This document shows positions 1 to 6,727 of a stretch of 23,911 bases of DNA, in pieces. How positions within the stretch are numbered: the first letter of the stretch is position 1; every line of letters starts with the position of its first letter. The translations under genes were made by a program, and so were the position numbers. Location of the stretch: assembly GCA_036003885.1 (NCBI GenBank), contig DASYSA010000116.1, forward strand, positions 1 to 23,911, in the 5' to 3' direction. The notes under the pieces were generated by a model that was not told the origin of the DNA, made no database searches, and saw only the letters and a program-made list of their open reading frames with translations. The DNA comes from DASYSA01 sp036003885 (GTDB lineage Bacteria > Acidobacteriota > Blastocatellia > UBA7656).

Positions 1-713
1 ATCCCGATGGAGCCGGCGGCCAGCAGGTTTACAAACGCGCAGCCCACTTGAACCACGATCGAGAGCAACAGCGCACTGCCCATCAAAGCCCACTTGCCGC
101 GGAATGCGTTGAACGACAGGAAGAGCCGCTCGACCTTCTCGTCTGCCCTCTTCAATCTGAAGAGACTGAGCACACGGTGGAGCAAGTCGTAACTGCGCCG
201 GTAAAACAGTGCCAGGTTAGCAAGCGTGAAAGCAAAGAGAATCAGCCAGAACAACGGCGCCAGGAGGACTCCGCCGATGCTGGTTCCGTTATAGGTAGCG
301 ACCACCGCCGCTACGAGCACCAGACCCGCCATTCCGACGTCGCGGTCAATGAAGACTGATGCGGTTGAAGCGCTCAGCCTCCGCGTTTCCTTATTCAGGT
401 AGTAGACACGGAAGACATCGCCTCCGATCGCAGTCGGCATCAGGAAATTAAAGAACACTCCAAGGAAGTAGTATGACAGCAGTCTCGGATAGCTGGTCTT
501 GATGTCGAGCGGCTTCAGCATCAGATACCAGCGATAGGCGCTTAAGCCCTGGGCTATGTAGTAGACCAGAACCGCACCGACGAAGTAAGCGAGCTTCGCG
601 TTTCTCAGCTCCCCCCAAAGATCGCCGATATGAATCTTTTTGAAGATCCAAACGTAAATGCCGACGCTGACCGCAATCTTCAGCACTAGTGTGGCTGTCT
701 TCTTTGTCGTCAT
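1..713 (-). CDS. Flippase-like / lysylphosphatidylglycerol synthase TM family membrane protein (partial, 3' end beyond window)
   Basis: About 237 residues are visible, and the frame stays open to base 1, so the C-terminus lies outside the window. The translation starts MTTKKTATLVLKIAVSVGIY and has several hydrophobic segments. It contains the stretch LMPTAIGGDVFRVYYL followed by an FIDRDVG motif, both typical of the YbhN/LPG_synthase_TM (flippase-like, TIGR00374) family. Members are integral inner-membrane proteins; some flip or modify lipids, and many are uncharacterised neighbours of glycosyltransferases. The ATG at 711-713 overlaps the TGA of the upstream glycosyltransferase in an ATGA arrangement, which implies translational coupling and a shared role in building or moving a lipid-linked glycan. 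Family assignment is good; the substrate is unknown. Confidence 0.82.
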   Translation of the reverse strand, partial: MTTKKTATLVLKIAVSVGIYVWIFKKIHIGDLWGELRNAKLAYFVGAVLVYYIAQGLSAYRWYLMLKPLDIKTSYPRLLSYYFLGVFFNFLMPTAIGGDVFRVYYLNKETRRLSASTASVFIDRDVGMAGLVLVAAVVATYNGTSIGGVLLAPLFWLILFAFTLANLALFYRRSYDLLHRVLSLFRLKRADEKVERLFLSFNAFRGKWALMGSALLLSIVVQVGCAFVNLLAAGSIG

Positions 714-2431
714 TCTGAGCTTCTGGCTCCAACCTTGTTCGAGATCAGTAACACTTGAGGGGTCTTAGTCCTGTCGAAAATGCCACTCAACTTTACTTGA
801 AAGGTTGGGCGACTTGCAAGAACGATGGTCGGAACCCCAAGAACGTCCTTCACAACTTCATAGTCGTCGGCGGCCATCAAACAATATACGTCTTGGCCGG
901 ACGCAATTAACTCGCTCAGTTCCTCCGGGCGGTAGAATTCGAATATCGGTCGTCGCAGGTAGAACACCATGCTCGGCGACGCGGATCGGTAGTAGCCGAC
1001 TCTCGCATCCGCCCCCGCCCGGCCGGCTATGACTTCCGAGAGAGCACGAACCGGCCGGTACTTTTCGAAGTCGGGAAGAGAGCAGAGCACGAATACCCAG
1101 TTGATCGAGGCCAGCGTCAGCGCCAGAAGGATGATCGCCAAATCCGCTCTCTTGACCGAAACAACCGCCGCCGCGAACAACCCGCCTGCGATTGCAACGC
1201 ACCCGATCATCCGTGCGCCAGCGATCTCATAGACCTGTGACAGCCTTTCGATTGCATAGAGAAGTCCCGCACCCAGACCCACGACGAGTAAAGCCGCCGC
1301 ACCTATAGCTATCGAAAGCCCGCGCGTACGATCTTTGTTCCAGGCCCGAGCGAGGAATCCTCCAATCAGGGCCGCCACTGCCGGATATACCGGCAACACG
1401 TAGAGATCCTCTTTGTTTCTTGATATTGAGAAGAAGAGAACAACTACTGCTATCCAGATCAGCAGCAGTATGCCGAACCGCCTCTCGCCCTGTTGTGATG
1501 GCTGATCAGGAGTGGGAGTCGAGCCGTCAGGTGTGACGTTCAGCGCCTCCCTTCGGTTCAACTTGAAATGTAATTGGAGCCAGATGGCGAGAGGCAGAAA
1601 GACCGACCAGGGCAACAGGTCTCCGGCGATTACGGGTATGTAGAAGAATATACTCCGCCTCGGTCCCCAAACCGGCTGAGTGTAGCGCGAGATGTTGTCG
1701 TCCAGCAGGAACGATTTGATGTAGTGCCAGCCGTGCTCGGCATAGATGGCTGCATACCACGGGGCAACAATGGCCGCAATGATGAGAAATCCTGCCGGGA
1801 GCATCAACTCGCGCAAGACGGTCAGGCGCCGGTGAACCGAGAGGTAGATCAGGATCGCCGCCGCCGGCAACAACGCCGCAACGGGGCCTTTTGTGAGAAT
1901 GCCAAGACCCACTGACACGTACATCAGAGACAGATAGAGTTTCCGCCGGCCCGGGTGCAGTTCCGCGAGAACAAACATCAGAAGCGCCAGGCTCATGAAC
2001 ATCGCCAGGTATACATCTATGATTATTCGTCGCGAAAACATCAGAAAACGTGGAGTGGCCGCAAGCACGATAGCTGCGATTAAACCAGCGTCGCTCGAGA
2101 AGGCGGCCCTCCCAAGCAAAAGAGCCGTCCCGATGAGAACCAGTGCCGCGAGCGCGATCGGAAGACGCTCGACTTCTTCTGATACTCCAAACGTTTTGTA
2201 AAACAGTGCGACTACCCAGTAAACGAGGGGAGGCTTGTTGAACCGCGGCTGATGGTTGAATGTCGGGTTGATGAAGTCGCCGGCTTCGATCATCTCGCGC
2301 GGCGTCTCGGCGTAAAAGGCTTCATTCGAGTCCCACAGCGAAGATGACCCGAGTTTCACGAAATAAGGCAGTACGGCGACAATGACGGCAGCAATCAGAA
2401 AAAGTCTCTTGGATAAGAACGAAGCCTTCAT
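710..2431 (-). CDS. ArnT/PMT-like (GT83/GT39 clan) membrane glycosyltransferase
   Basis: The 573-residue protein has about a dozen hydrophobic segments. An N-terminal luminal-loop motif, LWDSNEAFYAETPREM (residues about 32-47), corresponds to the acidic catalytic loop of ArnT and protein O-mannosyltransferases. It is followed by KPPLVYW (about 66-72) and LTKGPVA, also typical of the ArnT-like group. The C-terminal 110 residues look soluble and probably face the periplasm. Enzymes of this clan move a sugar from a polyprenyl-phosphate carrier onto lipid A, a protein or another acceptor outside the inner membrane; the acceptor here cannot be read from sequence. The gene overlaps the downstream flippase-like gene by 4 bp. 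Upstream lies a heptamer repeat array and then the PDZ gene. No clear Shine-Dalgarno sequence precedes the ATG at 2429-2431. Confidence 0.85.
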   Translation of the reverse strand: MKASFLSKRLFLIAAVIVAVLPYFVKLGSSSLWDSNEAFYAETPREMIEAGDFINPTFNHQPRFNKPPLVYWVVALFYKTFGVSEEVERLPIALAALVLIGTALLLGRAAFSSDAGLIAAIVLAATPRFLMFSRRIIIDVYLAMFMSLALLMFVLAELHPGRRKLYLSLMYVSVGLGILTKGPVAALLPAAAILIYLSVHRRLTVLRELMLPAGFLIIAAIVAPWYAAIYAEHGWHYIKSFLLDDNISRYTQPVWGPRRSIFFYIPVIAGDLLPWSVFLPLAIWLQLHFKLNRREALNVTPDGSTPTPDQPSQQGERRFGILLLIWIAVVVLFFSISRNKEDLYVLPVYPAVAALIGGFLARAWNKDRTRGLSIAIGAAALLVVGLGAGLLYAIERLSQVYEIAGARMIGCVAIAGGLFAAAVVSVKRADLAIILLALTLASINWVFVLCSLPDFEKYRPVRALSEVIAGRAGADARVGYYRSASPSMVFYLRRPIFEFYRPEELSELIASGQDVYCLMAADDYEVVKDVLGVPTIVLASRPTFQVKLSGIFDRTKTPQVLLISNKVGARSSE

Positions 2432-2483
2432 GCGTGGGCTTCGTAACTATCACAGCGTGCTATGTCGGAGCAAGGGGAGAGGG

Positions 2484-2600
2484 GAAATGCGAAATGCGAA
2501 CTTCGAAATGCGAATCTCTCTTGTCATTTTCGCATTTCGCATTTCGAAATTCGTATTTCCTTTTTCATTTCGCATTTCGCATTTCGAAATTCGCATTTCT
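2484..2600. repeat. Heptamer foldback array, GAAATGC/GCATTTC dialect
   Basis: Bases 2484-2514 carry GAAATGC-type units in one orientation, and 2529-2600 carry the reverse complement (TTCGCATTTCGCATTTCGAA). The right side is itself a direct duplication: nearly identical blocks of about 32 bp start at about 2529 and 2568. The unit period is 7 bp. RNA from either strand could fold into a long hairpin. The array fills the space between the glycosyltransferase start and the PDZ gene and runs into the PDZ reading frame, encoding its last residues. There are no unique spacers, so it is not a CRISPR array. Confidence 0.9.
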
Positions 2601-4235
2601 CGTGTCGAGCCTCACCACAATTGCGGCTCCCTTTCGGAGGATGTTAAGGGGACAAATCCTCCGTCGCGTGGAGAGGGTCGAATTGAGTTGGCGGCAATTT
2701 ACGCCGCCCCTGTTGTAGGTGCCAACGATCACGTCGCCGGCCTTGATGCCAGTCCGCTCCGCTGACGTTCCTTTTGCTACCGAGAGGACCAGTACGCCCC
2801 TCGAGGTCCCGAAGAACGCGGCCAGTTGTGGCTCCTGTGTCTGGTCCAGATCGCGTGCGGTAAAGCCCGCTGGGAAGACGACCGCGCGGGGATCGGGCGC
2901 GCCAAATCCTGTGTCGTTCGAAGCGAGTGTGGGCGCCGGCCCAGCCTGCTCACCGAGATTACGCAGGATATCCCCGACCTGGCGCATCTCTATCTCCAAC
3001 TCACTAAGGGCTTCGGTTCGTGCTTGAGAAGGCGGACTCTTCAGGTTGCTGCGGTACTGTGCGTTCAACTCATCCAGACGCCGCTGAACGCTACTGCGCT
3101 GGGCAGCCTGAGACTCGTCCGGTATTTCCGACTCCATATAAGAGACTACCTGACCGGTGTAGGGTCGCGGGCCGAGCACCGCTTCGACTCCCACGTTGTC
3201 GCGATTTCGGATGACGCGCAGCTTTAGTCGGTGTCCGGCGGGCAACGACGAAAGAACCGCGCTCAAATCGGTCCTGGTATTGATGTCGAATTCATCGAGG
3301 CCAACGATAACGTCGCTCAGTTTGATGCCGCCCGATGCGGCCGGGCTCCCCCCGACAACTTCTCGAACGATCACCCCCGACCTTCGAGGTAGGCCTAGAA
3401 CCGAAAAATCGGCCTCAGAAAGCTGTGTGAGACCATCGACCTTGACTCCCAACCATCCCGCAGGCACGCTGTCCTGTCTATCTATTACTCGCTTTGCAAT
3501 CGTGTCGCGTATGAACTCGAACGGGAAGAGGTAGGCTCTCCCGAAGCCGGCATACTGCGCGACGCCCGCGACCTGACCTTCTGAAGTAATAACTATACTG
3601 CCGTCATTGCGTGAAAGGAGATTGCTGGAATTCAACGTCAGTGCCCCTCGAGCCTTGGCATAGGTGCTGCCAACTGCTACCCGTCCCAGGTCCTGCTTAA
3701 TCGCGTAGTCTATGTAGAGCTGTTTACTGTTATCTGGAGCGGCGATCCTGGCTGTGATGTCCGCACTCAGTATCTTGACCCCCATTCCCAGGGATAGAAG
3801 ACTCGTTGGCGCAAACCCAGGTGGCGGTAGCTTAAGACCCGCGACCTCGAGTACAGCGAACCCGGTCGCACAGTCCATGCCCACAAGCCGAGCCCGCAGC
3901 CGTAAGCCATTGCTTGTTGTGACAAGAATAGTCTCGTCCTTGTCCGAAGGATCGAGATTAGTCAGCCTTGTGACTACGTGGCCGTCGCCGTCTATGACAA
4001 GGCCCGTAGTTATGTTGAACAGCTTCCTCGGAGCGCTCCCCGGAACGCCTACACGAACGTTATCCTGCTGGCGCAAGCGGTCGATCATCTTGTTGGAATC
4101 GATCGCGTGAACAACAGATACTACCCACGGCGGAGCGTCGCCCCTGACGACAACCTGCTGCGTCTGCTGCTGGGCGTGTGAGGCGGACACTCCGAGCAGA
4201 GTTAGGATGAATACTGATGAAACTCTTCTAAGCAT
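2565..4235 (-). CDS. Secreted HtrA/DegP-like two-PDZ protein with degenerate protease domain
   Basis: The protein has 556 residues. Residues 1-21 form a signal peptide ending SHA before QQQ. Residues about 70-250 resemble the trypsin-like fold of HtrA/DegP (S1C), but the usual catalytic positions are changed. The histidine region reads GHVVTRLTNL where HtrA has TNNHVV, the aspartate region reads ATGFAVLEV instead of TDLAVLKI, and the serine motif GNSGG reads RNDGS, with Asp211 in place of Ser. PDZ domains follow at about 258-357 and 455-548, joined by a linker containing a helical segment. It is probably a periplasmic PDZ binding or sensing protein rather than a protease. It lies downstream of an ECF sigma/anti-sigma pair, the place where MucD/DegP-type proteins occur in some envelope-stress operons. 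Its last 11 or so residues (RNANFEMRNAK) are read from the heptamer repeat. Confidence 0.8.
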   Translation of the reverse strand: MLRRVSSVFILTLLGVSASHAQQQTQQVVVRGDAPPWVVSVVHAIDSNKMIDRLRQQDNVRVGVPGSAPRKLFNITTGLVIDGDGHVVTRLTNLDPSDKDETILVTTSNGLRLRARLVGMDCATGFAVLEVAGLKLPPPGFAPTSLLSLGMGVKILSADITARIAAPDNSKQLYIDYAIKQDLGRVAVGSTYAKARGALTLNSSNLLSRNDGSIVITSEGQVAGVAQYAGFGRAYLFPFEFIRDTIAKRVIDRQDSVPAGWLGVKVDGLTQLSEADFSVLGLPRRSGVIVREVVGGSPAASGGIKLSDVIVGLDEFDINTRTDLSAVLSSLPAGHRLKLRVIRNRDNVGVEAVLGPRPYTGQVVSYMESEIPDESQAAQRSSVQRRLDELNAQYRSNLKSPPSQARTEALSELEIEMRQVGDILRNLGEQAGPAPTLASNDTGFGAPDPRAVVFPAGFTARDLDQTQEPQLAAFFGTSRGVLVLSVAKGTSAERTGIKAGDVIVGTYNRGGVNCRQLNSTLSTRRRICPLNILRKGAAIVVRLDTRNANFEMRNAK

Positions 4236-4260
4236 AACTACAACCCTGGATCAACCACTG

Positions 4261-4296
4261 TCGTTTCGCGTTCCGCGTTTGTCGTTTCGGGTTCAG
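4261..4296. repeat. Single-arm heptamer array (CGTTTCG type)
   Basis: Five consecutive 7-bp units run from 4262 (CGTTTCG, CGTTCCG, CGTTTGT, CGTTTCG, GGTTCAG). They lie in the 135-bp gap between the anti-sigma gene and the PDZ gene. There is no opposing arm, unlike most other arrays in this window. It may be a decayed or young copy of the same family. The rest of the gap (4236-4260 and 4297-4370) shows nothing else that I recognise. Confidence 0.6.
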
Positions 4297-4370
4297 GTCA
4301 TCCTGGAGAGAGCAGGACTGCCAATATCAATGCCCGATACAAAAACGCAAAAGTTACTTCGCGGCTCCCG

Positions 4371-5015
4371 TTAGTATGAAATATCCGAACTGCGCGGCTG
4401 CCGGCCGTACGACCCGTTTTGAACCTGCTGCTGCATGCCAACGCTGACTGGAATCATCAGCAGAGTACGGTCACCGTTATTATCGCGTACCAGGAGAAGC
4501 GGAGGTCCGTCCTGACGCGTGGCCTTCGGCGTCCGTGATGTCGCGACGTTGATCGCCCTCGGTAAGGATCTTGGTGTATGGTCAGGCAGCCGGACCACGG
4601 GTGGCGCAGGAGTGGCGGGACTGCTTGATCCATCGCCCCTCAATTCACCACCCGCCACCGGCGGATGTTGATCCTCTGTCGTCGGAGTCTTCGTCGACAA
4701 AAACCCGCCGTACTGAAGCGCGATGAACACTACTAACAACCCCGCGGTGGCCGTGCCAAGTCGCATGAAGCCGGCCGGACTTAGCCAGGACGACCTTTGA
4801 GACTTCACCCGGCTCAGCCTCTCGTTGAGCAGCGCGTTGAAGTTACCTGGCGCGGTCACTCGTGCCACGGATCCGGTCAACTCCCTCAGTCTCGCTCGCT
4901 CGTCGGCAAAGCTTCGACAATCGGGACACCCTGCGACGTGACCGGCGGCCTCGAGTGGAAACACATCCGGCCGATCTGCCTCGTCGATTATTCTTTTGAT
5001 TCTGGTGCAATTCAT
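4371..5015 (-). CDS. Membrane anti-sigma factor with N-terminal zinc-finger (ZAS-like) domain
   Basis: The protein has 214 residues. Cys3, His26, Cys30 and Cys33 form the H-x3-C-x2-C signature of anti-sigma factors that bind ECF sigma factors in the cytoplasm. A single hydrophobic segment at about 83-107 would span the inner membrane. The remaining 105 or so residues are Pro/Ser/Thr-rich and presumably extracytoplasmic, with no recognised sensor domain. The gene starts 16 bp after the stop of the sigma gene, and an AGGA lies upstream of the ATG. By analogy with RseA/RsiW it would hold the sigma factor inactive until the envelope is stressed. The signal is unknown. Confidence 0.88.
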   Translation of the reverse strand: MNCTRIKRIIDEADRPDVFPLEAAGHVAGCPDCRSFADERARLRELTGSVARVTAPGNFNALLNERLSRVKSQRSSWLSPAGFMRLGTATAGLLVVFIALQYGGFLSTKTPTTEDQHPPVAGGELRGDGSSSPATPAPPVVRLPDHTPRSLPRAINVATSRTPKATRQDGPPLLLVRDNNGDRTLLMIPVSVGMQQQVQNGSYGRQPRSSDISY

Positions 5016-5031
5016 ATCTGTTTGTTCCTGC

Positions 5032-5658
5032 TCAAATGTATACGCTCAGCTTCTCCTTGAGGAGGTTGCGAGCTCGGTTTATCCGGGACTTCACCGTCCC
5101 TTCGGAAAGCTTCAACACTTCAGCTATGCGGTCGTAGCTCAGCCCTTCGACATCCCGCAGCACGATGGCAGCCCGATACTTTTCCGGCAACGATGTGATG
5201 GCGCGCGCGACGGCTTTGCGGCGCTCATCATTGATCAGCGACTCGTCCTGGAGCGGGTTGAGGTCCGGAGGATCCAGCTCAACCGCGTCCCCGTTGTCGT
5301 CGGTGTAGGGCGAGAACAGCGACACGAACTTGCGCCGCTTCCGCCGCCTGAGCTCGCTGATCGCGAGGTTAGTCGCAATCCGGTAAATATAGGTCGAGAA
5401 GCTATAGTTGGCCTGATAGCGGGACGCGCTGGTGAAGACTCGAATGAAAGTTTCCTGGGCCAACTCAACCGACCTCTCGTAGTCATCGAGCATCCGATAC
5501 ACGAAATTCGTTATCGGATTGCGGTAGCGACGCACAATCTCCTGAAACGCCGCCTCATCGCCGTCTTTTATGTCCGCCAGCAATTCGTGATCGCTCGCGG
5601 TTTCGACAGTCCGGCTACCGAGTCCTATAGCTTGCGCCTGGTGAGTGACTGTTGCCAT
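5032..5658 (-). CDS. ECF RNA polymerase sigma factor (sigma-70 family, RpoE-like)
   Basis: The protein has 208 residues. Region 2 covers about residues 36-105 (ELAQETFIRVF and FSTYIYRIATNLAISELRRR are typical of sigma-2). Region 4 covers about 150-203 (SLPEKYRAAIVLRDVEGLSY, then an SEGTVKSRINRAR helix-turn-helix). A 40-residue acidic linker lies between them, and region 3 is absent, as expected for an ECF factor. Its function is to direct RNA polymerase to a set of stress or envelope genes. It is first in a minus-strand set with its anti-sigma factor and the PDZ protein. A sigma-E-like promoter candidate lies 52-80 bp upstream of the ATG, which suggests autoregulation. Confidence 0.95.
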   Translation of the reverse strand: MATVTHQAQAIGLGSRTVETASDHELLADIKDGDEAAFQEIVRRYRNPITNFVYRMLDDYERSVELAQETFIRVFTSASRYQANYSFSTYIYRIATNLAISELRRRKRRKFVSLFSPYTDDNGDAVELDPPDLNPLQDESLINDERRKAVARAITSLPEKYRAAIVLRDVEGLSYDRIAEVLKLSEGTVKSRINRARNLLKEKLSVYI

Positions 5659-5696
5659 CAGCCAATGTCGCCTTCTCTGCTTCCTGATCCTCCCTC

Positions 5697-5738
5697 ATTA
5701 TACCGATAATTGACACGCCCGGCGAAGGATAAAGTTCC
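5697..5738 (-). promoter_or_regulatory. Candidate promoters for the sigma/anti-sigma operon: sigma-E-like box plus a TATAAT
   Basis: On the minus strand, GGAACTT (5738-5732) is followed 17 nt later by GTCAA (within 5714-5710). This fits the known sigma-E-class pattern of GGAACTT, a 15-19 nt spacer and a GTC-containing -10. A separate TATAAT lies at 5702-5697 without a good -35 hexamer. Together they suggest autoregulation plus possible basal sigma-70 transcription. This is pattern reading only. Confidence 0.45.
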
Positions 5739-5794
5739 GAAATCTGGACAGTTGGTGCCTGCAGGCGGTACTCCCACCCGAGATCCCACGCTGG

Positions 5795-5822
5795 TTGACA
5801 AAAGGCCCCTCGCCACTATAAT
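5795..5822 (+). promoter_or_regulatory. Consensus sigma-70 promoter of the yceD-rpmF-plsX-fab cluster
   Basis: An exact TTGACA (5795-5800) is separated by 16 bp from an exact TATAAT (5817-5822). Transcription would begin near 5829, leaving a 5' leader of roughly 85 nt before the ATG at 5916. Both hexamers match the canonical consensus, and the position upstream of a ribosomal-protein and lipid-synthesis cluster fits a strong housekeeping promoter. Confidence 0.75.
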
Positions 5823-5915
5823 CAGTGTTTTGCGCTGAGCGCCTCTATTCTCGCCGTTGGAAGCTGAACAAAGGTCGAAGGCGCGTCGCCCGGCATGATC
5901 GGGGAAAACTCTGAC

Positions 5916-6434
5916 ATGGACGTTAATGTCAGCCAAATAAGCAAGTACGACGGGCTGACGATCCAGCACGTTTATGCCGAGGGCGAACCGCGGTTGACGG
6001 GCGATGAGAGCCGTATCGTGGGACGCGCTACGCTAAACCTTCACGCTTCTCGCGACGGCGACAAGGTGCGACTGGTTGGAAGCCTCACTGCAGCCGTCGA
6101 GATCGATTGCGACCGCTGCCTGGCGCTCGTTTCCATGCCGGTCGACAAGACTTTCGACCTTCTCTATATCCCGCCCCTGAAAGCGGAAGAAGAGAAGGAA
6201 CTGGAGGACGACGACCTGTCGGTTGCTTTCTACCAACGACAGGTGATTGACCTTGATGATCTTGTGCGCGAGCAGATTGAGCTGACTCTGCCGATGGGAA
6301 GGCTTTGCAGGGAGGATTGCAGGGGACTGTGTGCCGAGTGCGGCACCAATCTCAACGAGGCAGAGTGCAGCTGTGCAGCAAACCCGGCCGATTCACCTTG
6401 GGGCGCTCTCGGCAGGCTGAAATTCGAAAGTTGA
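5916..6434 (+). CDS. yceD: YceD/DUF177 family protein (rRNA accumulation, L32-linked)
   Basis: The protein has 172 residues from the chosen ATG at 5916 (MDVNVSQISKYDG). An in-frame ATG at 5895 would add seven residues, but the family normally begins close to this point and a GGGGAAAA lies just upstream of 5916. Cys65 and Cys68 (DCDRC) and a C-terminal cysteine cluster (CREDCRGLCAECG, Cys131-142, then CSC at 151-153) are the DUF177 hallmarks. The domain is found next to rpmF in most bacteria; in E. coli and plants members are needed for normal 23S rRNA accumulation. It is the first gene after the consensus promoter. The rpmF gene follows within 16 bp, and the stop codon adjoins the GAGGGAG that serves rpmF. 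Confidence 0.88.
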   Translation: MDVNVSQISKYDGLTIQHVYAEGEPRLTGDESRIVGRATLNLHASRDGDKVRLVGSLTAAVEIDCDRCLALVSMPVDKTFDLLYIPPLKAEEEKELEDDDLSVAFYQRQVIDLDDLVREQIELTLPMGRLCREDCRGLCAECGTNLNEAECSCAANPADSPWGALGRLKFES

Positions 6435-6450
6435 GGGAGTAAATTGTCTA

Positions 6451-6636
6451 ATGCCAAATCCTAAGAGGAAACACTCAAAGTCGCGCACGGGCAAGCGCCG
6501 ATCACACGACCATCTTGCGATGCCCGCAGTGGGCAGCTGTCCCAACTGTGGCGAGTCTCGGCCTCCGCACCGCGTCTGCCCGAAGTGTGGCTTCTACCGA
6601 GGGCGCATAGCCATCGAGAAGAAGGAAGAAGAGTAG
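6451..6636 (+). CDS. rpmF: 50S ribosomal protein L32
   Basis: The protein has 61 residues and begins MPNPKRKHSKSRTGKRRS, the conserved basic start of L32. It then has a four-cysteine zinc ribbon, CPNC ... CPKCG (Cys30, 33, 43 and 46). It is a structural part of the large ribosomal subunit near the peptidyl transferase region. The length is normal, with a slightly long acidic-basic tail ending EKKEEE. The ribosome binding site GAGGGAG lies about 11 nt before the ATG. The order yceD-rpmF-plsX is conserved across bacteria. Confidence 0.97.
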   Translation: MPNPKRKHSKSRTGKRRSHDHLAMPAVGSCPNCGESRPPHRVCPKCGFYRGRIAIEKKEEE

Positions 6637-6650
6637 GACCTTCTCCGTGA

Positions 6651-6674
6651 GGCTCGAGATCAGCTTCTCGAGCC
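6651..6674 (+). other. Perfect 8-bp stem-loop between rpmF and plsX
   Basis: GGCTCGAG (6651-6658) and CTCGAGCC (6667-6674) pair perfectly around an 8-nt loop. No T-run follows, so it is not a classical Rho-independent terminator. It could be an RNA-processing or attenuation element separating ribosomal-protein from lipid-gene expression. A weaker 5-bp hairpin, ATTCC/GGAAT, follows at 6694-6708. Confidence 0.55.
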
Positions 6675-6727
6675 CGAACTGATTAGATCTGACATTCCAA
6701 TCCGGAATCCGCCTCGCTAAGACGTCT

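Noticed and set aside
448..732. Minus-strand open frame of 94 residues at the left edge
   Set aside because: It lies in another frame over the flippase-like gene, whose own frame gives a convincing membrane protein.
2484..2600. Repeat arrays as possible CRISPR loci
   Set aside because: The units are 7 bp, contiguous and without unique spacers, and no cas genes are nearby.
2382..2765. Plus-strand open frames across the repeat array and PDZ gene 3' end
   Set aside because: They are antisense to supported genes, and their sequence is dominated by repeat-encoded residues.
5658..5969. Minus-strand open frame of 103 residues in the divergent promoter region
   Set aside because: It has no family resemblance, overlaps yceD and covers both promoter candidates; it looks like chance coding in GC-rich DNA.
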